DNA of 64,000 nt from QHCA01 sp003244095 (GTDB lineage Bacteria > Actinomycetota > Actinomycetes > Mycobacteriales > QHCA01). Position 1 is the first letter of the stretch. Each line of letters begins with the position of its first letter. The position numbers and the translations under genes were made by a program. The notes beneath the pieces were generated by a model. It ran no database searches. It was given only the letters and a program-made list of their open reading frames with translations, and was not told where the DNA came from. The DNA lies in the NCBI GenBank assembly GCA_038329965.1, contig JBBQNN010000014.1:4913-68912 (forward strand), read 5' to 3'. Shown one piece after another: positions 15,836 through 26,027 of the stretch.

Positions 15836-16162
15836 GTGCACCTCGCGCTCCCGGTCGTGCTCGCAGCCCTGCTGTTCAGCATCGGCGTCTACGGCGTGCT
15901 CGCTCGCCGCAACGCCGTCCTCGTCCTGATGGCCATCGAGCTGATGCTCAACGCCGTCAACATCAACCTGGTGGCCTTCGACGTGTGGCTGCGCGACACG
16001 CTGCACGCCGGGCAGTCCCTCACACTGTTCGTGATCGCACTGGCCGCCGCCGAGGTGGGCATCGGCCTGGCCATCGTGCTGCAGGTCTACCGGTTGCGGG
16101 CCACCGTCGCCATCGACGACCTCGACCAGCTGGCCGAGCCGTCGCCGGAGGAGCGGCGGTGA
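15836..16162 (+). CDS. nuoK: NADH-quinone oxidoreductase subunit K
   Basis: This is a 108-residue, three-helix membrane subunit. The two membrane glutamates needed for proton transfer are kept: one in LMAIELMLNAVN and one in AAAEVGIGLAI. The start is GTG at 15836, and the end overlaps nuoL by four bases. The C-terminal tail (DLDQLAEPSPEERR) is a little longer than in E. coli. Confidence 0.94.
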   Translation: MHLALPVVLAALLFSIGVYGVLARRNAVLVLMAIELMLNAVNINLVAFDVWLRDTLHAGQSLTLFVIALAAAEVGIGLAIVLQVYRLRATVAIDDLDQLAEPSPEERR

Positions 16163-18042
16163 CGACGCTGGGGTGGCTGGTCCTGGGGCTGCCCTTCGCC
16201 GCCGCCGTGGTCGGCTTCCTGCTGCCCCAGACGGCGACGCGGTCCGCCCAAGTCCTGACGGTGTCCGCGACCGGTGTCGCGACCGTACTGTCGATCATCG
16301 TCGCGACGGGCGCGCCGGTGGCCGGGAAGCCGGGCGTCACCCTGGCGCCCTTCGGCACCCTGACGGTGCACGCCGGCCTGCGGCTCGACGGCCTGGCCAC
16401 GATCGTCGCGGTCGCGGTCTGCGTCGTCGCGCTGCTCGTGCAGTTCTACTCCATCGCCTACCTGGCGGGCGACGATGCCTACCCCCGCTACGCCGCCCAG
16501 GTGTCGCTGTTCACCGCGGCGATGCTCGACGTCGTCCTCGCCGCGGACCTGATCCAGCTGCTGGTCGGCTGGGAGGTCATGGGCATCTGCTCGTACCTGC
16601 TGATCGGCCACTACCGCGACCTGCCCGAGGCCCGGCCGGCGGCGGTCAAGGCGTTCCTGGTCACCCGGGTCGGTGACGTCGGGTTCCTGCTCGGTGTACT
16701 GGTGCTCGGCGTCGGGATCGGGTCGTTCGACATCGGTACGGTGATCGCGCACGCCGGCTCGATGCCGAGCGGCACGCTGGTGACCGCCTGCCTGCTGTTG
16801 CTGCTCGGGGTGGCGGGCAAGAGCGCGCAGTTCCCGCTGCACACCTGGCTCCCGGACGCGATGGCCGGGCCCACGCCGATCAGCGCGCTGATCCACGCCG
16901 CCACGATGGTCGCGGCCGGAATCTACGTCGTGGCGCGGCTCTATCCGGTCTTCCGCCTGCACACCGTTGCGCTGGCGGTCCTCGGCGTCGTCGCGGCGAT
17001 CACCATGCTGCTCGGGGCGCTGGCCGCGCTCGGCCAGGACGATCTGAAGCGGGTGCTGGCTTGGTCGACGGTGAGTCAGATCGCCTACATGAGCGGTGCG
17101 CTGGCGGTCGGGGCGCCGGTGGCCGCGACGTTCCACCTGCTGACCCATGCCGCGTTCAAGGCGCTGCTGTTCCTCGCCGCCGGGTGCGTGCTCAACGCCA
17201 CCGGCGAGGTGCTGATGTCCTCCATGGGTGGCCTGCGTCGCCGGCTGCCCATCACGTTCTGGACGATGACCTGCGGCCTGGCCGCACTGGTGGGGCTGCC
17301 GCCGACCTCGGGGTTCTTCTCCAAGGACGCCGTCCTCGGCGGAGCGTGGGAGGCCGCTCGCGGGCACGGCGGCGGGCCGGCCTGGGTCGGCTGGCTGGTC
17401 GGGGTCGCGGGCCTGCTCACGGTGGGACTGACGGCCGCGTACGCGACCCGGCTGTGGCTGCGTACCTTCTTCGGCCCGGCCCACGAGCCGGCCGCGGCGC
17501 ACGAGACGGGCCATGCCCACGGGCCGGGGCATGTCCACGGGCCGTGGGTCGTGCGCGAGCCGTGCTGGATCATGACGGTGCCGCTGATCGTGCTGGCCGT
17601 GCCCACCGTGCTGCTGGGCTTCGCCGGCCTGCGGTCGTCATGGCTGCCGGCCCGGCTCGACGCCCCTGGCGTGGCCGTGCACCCGACGCTCGGGATCGCG
17701 CTGGTCTCACTAGCCCTGTCGGCCGGGGGGATCGCCTGGGTGGTGCTTGCCTGGCGCCGGGCACCCGGCACCGACCCGGTCCCCGCACTGCCGGTGCTGA
17801 CTCGGGCGTTCTACCTCGACGACGTGCAGGACGCCGTGATCGTGCGGCCCTACCGGCTGCTCGCCCGGATCGTGTCGGCGGCGGACGCCGGCCTGGTCGA
17901 CGGCGCGGTGGAGGGCTCCGGCGCCGGCGCCGGGATGCTGTCACGGCGGCTCAGCCGGCTGCAGACCGGCAACGTGCAGTTCTACGCCACCGGCGTCCTG
18001 GCCGCCGCAGTGCTCCTGGCGGTGGCGGCGGTGCTCCTGTGA
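16159..18042 (+). CDS. nuoL: NADH-quinone oxidoreductase subunit L
   Basis: This is a 627-residue antiporter-like proton-pumping subunit at the far end of the membrane arm. The key residues are visible: Glu in LVGWEVMGICSYLLIG, Lys in GVAGKSAQFPLHTWLPDAM, and Lys in GQDDLKRVLAWSTVSQI. A His-rich loop (HEPAAAHETGHAHGPGHVHG) interrupts the C-terminal part near residue 455 and could bind metal, although such loops are common in actinobacterial NuoL. The last hydrophobic helix ends the protein. The GTG start overlaps nuoK. Confidence 0.95.
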   Translation: MTTLGWLVLGLPFAAAVVGFLLPQTATRSAQVLTVSATGVATVLSIIVATGAPVAGKPGVTLAPFGTLTVHAGLRLDGLATIVAVAVCVVALLVQFYSIAYLAGDDAYPRYAAQVSLFTAAMLDVVLAADLIQLLVGWEVMGICSYLLIGHYRDLPEARPAAVKAFLVTRVGDVGFLLGVLVLGVGIGSFDIGTVIAHAGSMPSGTLVTACLLLLLGVAGKSAQFPLHTWLPDAMAGPTPISALIHAATMVAAGIYVVARLYPVFRLHTVALAVLGVVAAITMLLGALAALGQDDLKRVLAWSTVSQIAYMSGALAVGAPVAATFHLLTHAAFKALLFLAAGCVLNATGEVLMSSMGGLRRRLPITFWTMTCGLAALVGLPPTSGFFSKDAVLGGAWEAARGHGGGPAWVGWLVGVAGLLTVGLTAAYATRLWLRTFFGPAHEPAAAHETGHAHGPGHVHGPWVVREPCWIMTVPLIVLAVPTVLLGFAGLRSSWLPARLDAPGVAVHPTLGIALVSLALSAGGIAWVVLAWRRAPGTDPVPALPVLTRAFYLDDVQDAVIVRPYRLLARIVSAADAGLVDGAVEGSGAGAGMLSRRLSRLQTGNVQFYATGVLAAAVLLAVAAVLL

Positions 18043-19541
18043 TCCTGGTCGGCGTACTCGCTCTGCCCGCCCTCGGCGCGCTGCTGCTCGCGCTGTTGCC
18101 GGCCCACCTCGACCGGTCGGCCCGGTGGGTCGGGGTGGCGGTCACCGCAGCGACCTTCCTGGTCAGCCTGGCCCTGCTCGACGGCCGGTCATCCGGTGCC
18201 AAGGGCGACTGGCAGCACGTCGACGTGCGCTGGGTGCCGGCCATCGACCTGCGCTTCCACCTCGGCGTCGACGGGATCAGCCTGCCGCTGGTGGTGCTGA
18301 CCACCCTGCTCACGCTGCTGTGCGCGATCTACACGGTGCACAGCCTGCCCGCCCCCGGCCGGGCCGGCACGATGCTCGCGCTGGTCCTGGTACTCGAGGT
18401 CGGCATGGTCGGCACGTTCCTGGCCCGTGACCTGCTGTTGTTCTTCGTGTTCTTCGAGGTCGTCCTCGCGCCCATGTACTTCCTGATCGCCGTCTGGGGT
18501 GGCCCCCAGGCCCGCCACGCCGCGACCAAGTTCGTCCTCTACACGCTGCTCGGCTCGGTGCTGCTGCTCGTCGGCCTACTCACGGTCTACGCCGCCGCCG
18601 GCACGCTCGACATGGTCGCGCTGGCGCACGCGCACGGCAGTGGCATCGCCCGCTCTACCCAAGGCGCGGCGTTCCTGCTGCTGTTCGCCGGCCTGGCGGT
18701 CAAGAGCCCGTTGTGGCCGGTGCACACCTGGCTGCCCGACGCCCACACGGAGGCGCCCACCGTCGGGTCGGTCCTGCTGGCCGGTGTCCTGCTGAAGATG
18801 GGTACGTACGGTCTGATCCGGGTCGCCCTGCCGATCGTGCCGGCCGGCGCCGAGCGCTTCGCGCCGCTGCTGGCCGTGCTCGCGGTTGCCGGGATCGGGG
18901 TCGGCACCCTGGCCTGCTTCACCCAGACCGACCTCAAGCGGCTGGTCGCCTACTCCAGCGTCGGCCACATGGGCTTCGTCCTGTTGGGGATATCGACGCT
19001 CAGCGAGGTCGGCGTGCAGGCTGCGCTGTTCGGCAACATCGCGCACGGTGTCATCACGTCACTGCTGTTCTTTGCAGTCGGCGGCATCAAGGAGCGGTTC
19101 CGCACCAGCGAGATGGCGGCCATCGGGGGCGGCCTGGCCAAGCGCCTGCCGCGGCTCGGCGCCCTGCTCACCCTCGCCGCCGTCGCCAGCCTGGGGCTGC
19201 CCGGCCTGGCCGGGTTCTGGGGTGAGGCGTTCGCCGTCCTCGCCGCCTACCGGCCGGCGGCATCGCTCGACCGCACCCTCTACCTCACCCTCGCCGTACT
19301 CGCTGCCGTGGGTGCGGCGTTGGCAGCCGCGTACTTCCTGCGAATGCTGCGATCCGTCGTCGCCGGGCCGCCACCCGCCGCCGCCCAGCACGCCGCCGCC
19401 GTTCCCGACGCGTCGCCGGTGGAGTTGCTGGCCTGGGCGCCGCTGGCCCTGCTCGGCGTGGTCCTCGGCCTGTATCCGGCGCTCGTCCTGGACCTCACCA
19501 AGCCGGCGGTCGCCCTGCTCGTGACGGCGTTGCCGGGATGA
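18039..19541 (+). CDS. nuoM: NADH-quinone oxidoreductase subunit M
   Basis: This is a 500-residue antiporter-like subunit. Proton-channel residues are kept: Glu in LLFFVFFEVVLAPMYFLIAVWG, Lys in GLAVKSPLWPVHTWLPDAHTEAPT, Lys in LLAGVLLKMGTYGLIR, and Lys in CFTQTDLKRLVAYSSVGHMG. The length and the fourteen-helix pattern are normal for the family. GTG at 18039 overlaps nuoL by four bases. Seven bases separate it from nuoN. Confidence 0.95.
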   Translation: MILVGVLALPALGALLLALLPAHLDRSARWVGVAVTAATFLVSLALLDGRSSGAKGDWQHVDVRWVPAIDLRFHLGVDGISLPLVVLTTLLTLLCAIYTVHSLPAPGRAGTMLALVLVLEVGMVGTFLARDLLLFFVFFEVVLAPMYFLIAVWGGPQARHAATKFVLYTLLGSVLLLVGLLTVYAAAGTLDMVALAHAHGSGIARSTQGAAFLLLFAGLAVKSPLWPVHTWLPDAHTEAPTVGSVLLAGVLLKMGTYGLIRVALPIVPAGAERFAPLLAVLAVAGIGVGTLACFTQTDLKRLVAYSSVGHMGFVLLGISTLSEVGVQAALFGNIAHGVITSLLFFAVGGIKERFRTSEMAAIGGGLAKRLPRLGALLTLAAVASLGLPGLAGFWGEAFAVLAAYRPAASLDRTLYLTLAVLAAVGAALAAAYFLRMLRSVVAGPPPAAAQHAAAVPDASPVELLAWAPLALLGVVLGLYPALVLDLTKPAVALLVTALPG

Positions 19542-19548
19542 GCGCCGG

Positions 19549-21099
19549 ATGAGCCAACTCCAGCGCATCGACTACGCGGCCGTCGCGCCGCTGATCGTGG
19601 TGTCCGGCGCCGCCGTGGCGGTGCTGGTCGCCGACCTGTTCCTGCCGCTGGGCCGCCGGGCGCTCTCGATCTGGTTGGCGCTGGCCGGCACGGTCGGCGC
19701 GCTGGTCACCGCCGTGCTGGCCGGCACCGGGCCACGCCGCACCTTCTGCGTGCCGGGCACCACCCTGCCCGGCGGGGTCCGTACCGGTACATCCTGTTCC
19801 TACGTCGTCGACCACTTCACCGTGCTGCTGACCGTGATCTTCTGCGTGGCCGCGGCCGTCTGCCTGTTGCTGTCGGTCGCTCCGGTCGCCGAGGACCGGC
19901 TGCCGGCGGGGGAGTACGGCTTCCTCATCCTCTGCTCCCTCGCCGGCATGATCACCATCGCCGCCGCCCGCGACCTCATCACCATCGTGGTGGCGCTGGA
20001 GGTGCTGACCCTGCCGGTCTACGTCTTGGCCGGCCTGCGCCGCGGTGATCCCCGCTCGGCCGAGGCGGCGTTGAAGTTCTTCCTCGTCTCGGTGCTGTCC
20101 GGTGCGGTGACGCTGTTCGGGGTCAGCCTGGTCTACGGGCTCACCGGCGCAGTCCATCTCGACCGGGTCGCCGCCGCCCTGGCGCAGCGCCAGGACCTGC
20201 GCCACCTGTCCCTGACCGCGGCCGCCGTGCTCCTGGTCGTGGTCGGCTTCGCCTTCAAGGTGTCGGCGGTGCCGTTCCACTGGTGGGCACCGGACACCTA
20301 CCAGGGCGCCCCGGTGCCGATCGCGGCCTTCCTGGCCACCGCGTCGAAGTCGGCCGGATTCGCCGGGCTGCTATTGGTGCTGCTGGTCGCCTTCCGCCCG
20401 TACGCCTTCGTCTGGGGCCCGGTACTCGCCGTCCTCGCCGCTGCGACCATGACGCTGGGCAACCTCGTGGCGTTGCGCCAGCGGCACATGGTGCGGCTGC
20501 TGGCGTGGTCTTCGGTCGCCCAGGCCGGTTACCTCCTCGTCCCGCTCGGCGTGGCCGCCGGCTCGGGTGGCCGGTCCGACGGGGATCTCCGTACCGCCGG
20601 GGCCGCCACCCTCGCCTTCCTCAGCCTGTACGTGGCCATGTCGCTGGGCGCCTTCGCGTGCGTGGCCTGGGTGACGCGGGACAAACCGGGCAACGCGATC
20701 GAGGACTATCGGGGCTTGGTCCGGCGCTCGCCGGTGGTGGCGGTGGCCCTGGCGTTCTTCCTGCTCTGCCTGGCCGGGTTGCCGCCGGGGTTCGCCGGGC
20801 TGTTCGCCAAGGTGGTGGTCTTCCGCTCCGCGCTGGTGGGTGGCGCGGGCGTCTTGGCGCTGATCATGGCGGTCAACACGGTCATCGGCCTGTACTACTA
20901 CCTGCGGGTCGCCGCGCTGGTGTTCGCCGGCCCGGCCGAGGCCGTTCGGCCGGCAATGGCCCTCCGCGCCGTGGCGGCCGGGCGCCCGCGGTCGCTCGCC
21001 GTGGCCGCGGCGATCGGGGTGACCGTGATCGGCACGGTGGTGCTCGGATTCGCCCCCCAGCTGGTCATCAGCGCCGGTAACCTCGCCGGGCTGCCGTAG
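19549..21099 (+). CDS. nuoN: NADH-quinone oxidoreductase subunit N
   Basis: This is a 516-residue antiporter-like subunit and the last gene of the operon. Glu in TIVVALEVLTLPVYVLAG, Lys in GFAFKVSAVPFHWWAPDTYQGAP, and Lys in LATASKSAGFAGLL are in place, so all three pump subunits look functional. The start is ATG at 19549. The operon holds A-B-C-H-I-J-K-L-M-N, that is, the full membrane arm plus three peripheral subunits. Confidence 0.95.
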   Translation: MSQLQRIDYAAVAPLIVVSGAAVAVLVADLFLPLGRRALSIWLALAGTVGALVTAVLAGTGPRRTFCVPGTTLPGGVRTGTSCSYVVDHFTVLLTVIFCVAAAVCLLLSVAPVAEDRLPAGEYGFLILCSLAGMITIAAARDLITIVVALEVLTLPVYVLAGLRRGDPRSAEAALKFFLVSVLSGAVTLFGVSLVYGLTGAVHLDRVAAALAQRQDLRHLSLTAAAVLLVVVGFAFKVSAVPFHWWAPDTYQGAPVPIAAFLATASKSAGFAGLLLVLLVAFRPYAFVWGPVLAVLAAATMTLGNLVALRQRHMVRLLAWSSVAQAGYLLVPLGVAAGSGGRSDGDLRTAGAATLAFLSLYVAMSLGAFACVAWVTRDKPGNAIEDYRGLVRRSPVVAVALAFFLLCLAGLPPGFAGLFAKVVVFRSALVGGAGVLALIMAVNTVIGLYYYLRVAALVFAGPAEAVRPAMALRAVAAGRPRSLAVAAAIGVTVIGTVVLGFAPQLVISAGNLAGLP

Positions 21100-21139
21100 G
21101 TAGCGGGAACGTACCGGCCCGCTCAGCGTTTTACTAGTC

Positions 21140-22015
21140 ATGCACAGACATCACAACGGACTCAAGACCGCCGTCCTCCTGGGCGGCATGTCTGCACTGA
21201 TCCTGCTGGCCGGCCAGTTCTTCGGCGGCAGCCGCGGCCTGGTCATCGCCCTGGTCATCGCCCTCGGCGTCAACGGCTACAGCTACTTCTTCTCCGACAA
21301 GCTCGCCCTGCGTTCGATGCGCGCCTACCCCGTTACCGAGGTGCAGCAGCCCGAGCTGTACGCGATCGTCCGGGAGCTCGCCACCGGCGCCGGGCAGCCG
21401 ATGCCCCGGATCTACATCAGCCCCACCGACCAGCCCAATGCCTTCGCCACCGGGCGAAACCCGCGGCACGCCGCGGTCGCCGTCACCGAGGGAATCCTGC
21501 GGCTGCTCAACCGGGGGGAGCTGCGGGCGGTGCTCGGTCACGAGCTGTCCCACGTCTACAACCGCGACATCCTGATCTCATCGGTGGCCGGTGCCCTGGC
21601 CAGCGTGATCACCTTTCTCGCCTACCTGGCCATCTTCCTGCCGATAGGCAGCTCCGATGACGACGAGGGCGGCGGCAACATCCTCGGGGCGCTGCTGCTG
21701 ATGATCCTCGGGCCGATCGCCGCCGGGCTGATCCAGATGGCCATCAGCCGGTCCCGGGAATTCCAGGCCGACGAGTCCGGCGCCAAGCTGACGGGTGATC
21801 CGCTGGCCCTGGCCAGCGCCCTGGGCAAGCTGCAGTCCGGCACTCAGGCGCTGCCCCTGCCCCAGGACCCCCAGCTGGTGACCACCAGCCACCTGATGAT
21901 CGCCAACCCGTTCCGCGGTGGCGGCCTGGGCCAGCTGTTTTCCACCCACCCGCCGATGGAGCAGCGGATCGCCCGGCTGCAGGAGATGGCCCAGAACGGC
22001 GTCTACGGCTACTGA
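21140..22015 (+). CDS. htpX: Membrane zinc metalloprotease HtpX
   Basis: This 291-residue M48-family protease degrades damaged membrane proteins. Two N-terminal membrane helices (residues 9-50) are followed by RIYISPTDQPNAFATGR and the zinc motif HELSHVYNRD (HExxH near residue 136). Two further helices come next, and then the third ligand Glu in SREFQADESGAKL. HtpX directly after a nuo cluster is also the arrangement in Streptomyces. That suggests quality control of membrane complexes, although it may only be chance linkage. The gene converges with the next one; their ends overlap by seven bases. Confidence 0.95.
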   Translation: MHRHHNGLKTAVLLGGMSALILLAGQFFGGSRGLVIALVIALGVNGYSYFFSDKLALRSMRAYPVTEVQQPELYAIVRELATGAGQPMPRIYISPTDQPNAFATGRNPRHAAVAVTEGILRLLNRGELRAVLGHELSHVYNRDILISSVAGALASVITFLAYLAIFLPIGSSDDDEGGGNILGALLLMILGPIAAGLIQMAISRSREFQADESGAKLTGDPLALASALGKLQSGTQALPLPQDPQLVTTSHLMIANPFRGGGLGQLFSTHPPMEQRIARLQEMAQNGVYGY

Positions 22016-22518
22016 TCGGCGCGGCCCGGAGGTTCCCGCCCGTACGTGGCCGCGGTGAGTGGCGCTAGGGGGAACTGTCGACTCGTGTGGGACCGCTGGG
22101 GTCCGTCACCGTCGCCTGCTTGCTGCGGCGCCCTGTCCCTCCACCAGTTCGGTTTGAGCTGCAACTCAACACGGCTGGACACGCCGCGAATGTTGATCAC
22201 GAACATCGTGGTCGCGAGCATCCCGCCGTTCGGTGGAGCGGAGCCCGCGGCGGGCTCTCCCGGCCGCCAGTGGTAGTCGAAGATCGCACATGGCCAGCCC
22301 TTGTAGGTGCCGCGGACCACGCGGGTGGCGTTGCTCTCCGCGCCACGCGCGCGTGGGCCGATCTGCCAGCCCAGCAGCACGTCGGGGTCGGTCTCGGCGT
22401 AACTCCAGCCTTGGCGGGCCGCGAAAGACTCCCGACTCACGGATCGCCTTCTGGGCCTGGGGCGGAACGTTCGGTACAGCTGGTAGCCCCCGATGGGCAG
22501 AAGTAGCGCGGCTATCAC
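22009..22518 (-). CDS. Membrane-anchored protein of unknown function
   Basis: I do not recognise this 169-residue protein. It has one N-terminal hydrophobic segment (MIAALLLPIGGYQLYRTF) and then a basic stretch RPRPRRRS. The middle holds FAARQGWSYAETDPDVL, VVRGTYKGWPCAIFDYHW and FVINIRG, a pattern seen in small actinobacterial membrane proteins that have one helix and a beta-rich domain. The C-terminal 40 residues are polar and may be noncognate, since the gene runs into the end of htpX. The start is a GTG at 22518. No operon partner is seen. Confidence 0.6.
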   Translation of the reverse strand: MIAALLLPIGGYQLYRTFRPRPRRRSVSRESFAARQGWSYAETDPDVLLGWQIGPRARGAESNATRVVRGTYKGWPCAIFDYHWRPGEPAAGSAPPNGGMLATTMFVINIRGVSSRVELQLKPNWWRDRAPQQAGDGDGPQRSHTSRQFPLAPLTAATYGREPPGRADQ

Positions 22519-22633
22519 CCGTGCGGCCCAGGTGTGAACGTTGTAGTCGCATCAAGTGGCGCGCCTCGACCAGAGCCGCCGTGCCTGCGAGTGACCCTGC
22601 TCACGATCGGCAGCCGCCGTTTGTGCCGCCGCG

Positions 22634-24025
<1,392 letters not shown>

Positions 24026-24243
24026 GGTCTTCCGCGCGAGCCGAGCGTCCACCAGACGGCGACTTGACGGCCCCTTCGGGCCAGTCGCCCCGCCATTCGT
24101 ACGGTCATCTGAGGAACTGCGCGCCTGCACGGGAACGACTGTGTAGACCTGGACCGGGGCGGGCATGCCGAGCTGATCGGGGGAGGCGCAGACTCAGGCG
24201 CCTGCGCCCGAGACGCACGGCGACCCAAGCCGAAGGGACGACG

Positions 24244-24690
24244 ATGTTGTTCTCCAAGAGACACCGCACCAGCTCTGACCCTCGGCACCGCAGCGTCGAT
24301 GGTGCCGGGATGGCGGCGGCCAAGTTCCCGTACGAGGGTGCTGACGCCAACTGGGGTGCGGGCCTGGTTCGCGCGCGGGATGAGGAGCACGCCGACGCGA
24401 TGCGTCCGACCGACGAGCAGTTGGCGGAAGCGGCCAGGGGCTTGATCCGCGAGATGCAGGCGCAGACCGATGAGCGCAGGTGGTTCCTCGACGGCGACGT
24501 ACCCAACTCGGAGCTGCCCTACCACCTGCTCGACGGCCTGCCGCAGGTCGAGCCGGCGGCCGAGCCCGAGGTCGAAACTGCGGAACCGGCGATCCCCACG
24601 CTGCTGAGCAGGCGGGCGAGGCGGGAGGCCAACGACCCCGACCGGGCGATGTTGCGGTCGGCACCGGACGCACAGTCGGGCAGTGCCTAG
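24244..24690 (+). CDS. Hypothetical protein (148 aa)
   Basis: I do not recognise this 148-residue soluble protein. ATG at 24244 is preceded by GAAGGGACG. The first 20 residues are basic (FSKRHRTSSDPRHRS). A central part with EQLAEAARGLIREMQAQTDERRWFLDGDVP is probably helical. A Glu-Pro-Ala stretch (about residues 105-122) and a basic end LLSRRARREAND follow. There is no signal peptide or membrane segment. The 218-base gap upstream may hold its promoter, but I see no clear boxes. Confidence 0.6.
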   Translation: MLFSKRHRTSSDPRHRSVDGAGMAAAKFPYEGADANWGAGLVRARDEEHADAMRPTDEQLAEAARGLIREMQAQTDERRWFLDGDVPNSELPYHLLDGLPQVEPAAEPEVETAEPAIPTLLSRRARREANDPDRAMLRSAPDAQSGSA

Positions 24691-24770
24691 GCGGCGGATC
24701 GGGGTGAGTCTTGCGCGGAAGACAGCCATCCGCCGTCTCCGAGGGCGCGTACTGTCCGACAGGGGAGCGC

Positions 24771-24996
24771 GTGTCTCTCGGGATCGGCAACCTGGGCGCG
24801 CAACGTTGCCAACGACTCGCACACGGACCACGCCAGCCTGATCGAGTCTATCGAGGATCAGGGGTGGACGCTGCATGGTGCCGGCTCCGTCTCTCAAGAG
24901 ACGGCGTCGGACAGCAAGAGCAAGGCTCCGGGCAGTGGAGAGCGCACCGCCATCTCCGGCAAGATCGTCGGCGTCCACCTGTTCCGGGCCAGCTGA
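24771..24996 (+). pseudogene. Small conserved actinobacterial protein, frameshifted
   Basis: GTG at 24771 with GGGGAG just upstream begins VSLGIGN-LGA. From about base 24796 the coding sense continues in another frame: ARNVANDSHTDHASLIESIEDQGWTL, then GSVSQETAS, SGERTAISGKIVGVHLFRAS and TGA at 24994. Joined, it would be a protein of about 75 residues. It is like small actinobacterial proteins with the pattern LIExIExxGW...Y/LFR that I remember as conserved but unnamed. No single frame covers both parts. One or two bases lost near 24795 would explain it. The rest of the gap, 24691-24770 and 24997-25053, shows nothing else. Confidence 0.4.
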
Positions 24997-25053
24997 CCTA
25001 GTAGCGGTGGGAGCCGGGTCGGCAGAGGCTCCGCGAGGACGGCGTAAGCGGGT

Positions 25054-25545
25054 CTACCGGTAGTTGGTGAATTGCAGGGGGATGTCGAAGTCGCTGCCCT
25101 TGAGCAGGGCGATGACGTCCTGCAGGTGGTCTTTCTTCTTGGCGCTGACCCGCAGCTGGTCGCCCTGGATCTGCGCCTGGACGCCTTTGGGCCCCTCGTC
25201 GCGGATCTTCTTCGAGATAGCCTTGGCCTTGTCGGCGGCGATGCCCTGGTTGATCTTGGCGCTGAGCCGGTAGACCTTGCCCGACTGCTGCGGCTCGTCG
25301 GCGTCGAGGGACTTCAGCGAGATGCCGCGCTTGATCAGCTTCTCCTTGAACACCTCCAATGCCGCCTTCAGTCGCTCCTCGGTGTCGGCCTGCAGGGCGA
25401 CCGCCTCCTCCCCGGACCACGAGACGCTGGCGTTGACGCCGCGGAAGTCGAAGCGGGTGCCCAGCTCCTTGGCGGTCTGGTTCAGGGCGTTGTCGACCTC
25501 CTGCCGGTCGACCTTGCTGACGACGTCGAATGACGGGTCGGCCAC
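25054..25545 (-). CDS. yajQ: YajQ family nucleotide-binding protein
   Basis: This is a 163-residue member of the YajQ/UPF0234 family, members of which bind cyclic di-GMP in some bacteria. It shows the typical start PSFDVVSKVDRQEVDNALNQ, then ELGTRFDFRG, EEAVALQADTEERLKAALEVFKEKLIKRGISLKSLD, and the end KDHLQDVIALLKGSDFDIPLQFTNYR. It is full length. The gene lies back to back with tRNA-Tyr, 99 bases away, an order I know from Streptomyces. The ligand in actinobacteria is not established. Confidence 0.93.
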   Translation of the reverse strand: MADPSFDVVSKVDRQEVDNALNQTAKELGTRFDFRGVNASVSWSGEEAVALQADTEERLKAALEVFKEKLIKRGISLKSLDADEPQQSGKVYRLSAKINQGIAADKAKAISKKIRDEGPKGVQAQIQGDQLRVSAKKKDHLQDVIALLKGSDFDIPLQFTNYR

Positions 25546-25644
25546 GGCGGCACTCCTTCGTCTGTATCACCATCGGGTTCGGACTCCCGATGCTCCACCG
25601 GCTATCCTGCCTCGTGCGGCCGGTCATGATGTACGGCGGCGCAC

Positions 25645-25726
25645 GGCAGGTTGCCCGAGTGGCCAAAGGGAGCGGTCTGTAAAACCGCCGGCTCAGCCTA
25701 CGTTGGTTCGAACCCAACACCTGCCA
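25645..25726 (+). tRNA. tRNA-Tyr (GTA)
   Basis: The acceptor stem GGCAGGT pairs with ACCTGCC. The anticodon GTA is at 25679-25681 in the loop of GGTCTGTAAAACC. The long variable arm is typical of tRNA-Tyr, and the T-loop is GGTTCGAACC. The 3' 58 bases from 25674 are repeated at 27040-27097 with one mismatch. Confidence 0.93.
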
Positions 25727-25740
25727 CCCCCACCGAAACA

Positions 25741-25772
25741 GCCCCTGACCAGCGCAAACGCGCGTCAGGGGC
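25741..25772 (+). terminator. Terminator after tRNA-Tyr
   Basis: Perfect 9-base arms, GCCCCTGAC (25741-25749) and GTCAGGGGC (25764-25772), are followed by CGTTTCGC. The hairpin is copied downstream of the tRNA fragment at 27108-27139. Confidence 0.7.
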
Positions 25773-26027
25773 CGTTTCGCGTTGTCCGGCTGTGTCCGGC
25801 TGGGCCAGTCGGCAACGGGTCCACGGTCTTCCTTGGCGTGCCCGAAGTCACTCCACGCCCGGCCGGATTGTTGGGTCGAGCCCGGAGCAAGAACTCTCCC
25901 CAGCCCTCCTCGGGCAGTCTGCAGTCACTCGCGCGCAGATGCAGCGTCTCAGCTGGTCGTAGCCCCGCCGACCAGCCCGACCAGCCCGACCAGGCACCCG
26001 AACTGACCCGGCTGTGGCATGCCGCGA

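Noticed and set aside
17480..17560. His-rich loop of NuoL as a new metal-binding domain
   Set aside because: Similar His-Gly loops are frequent in actinobacterial NuoL and the rest of the protein is ordinary.
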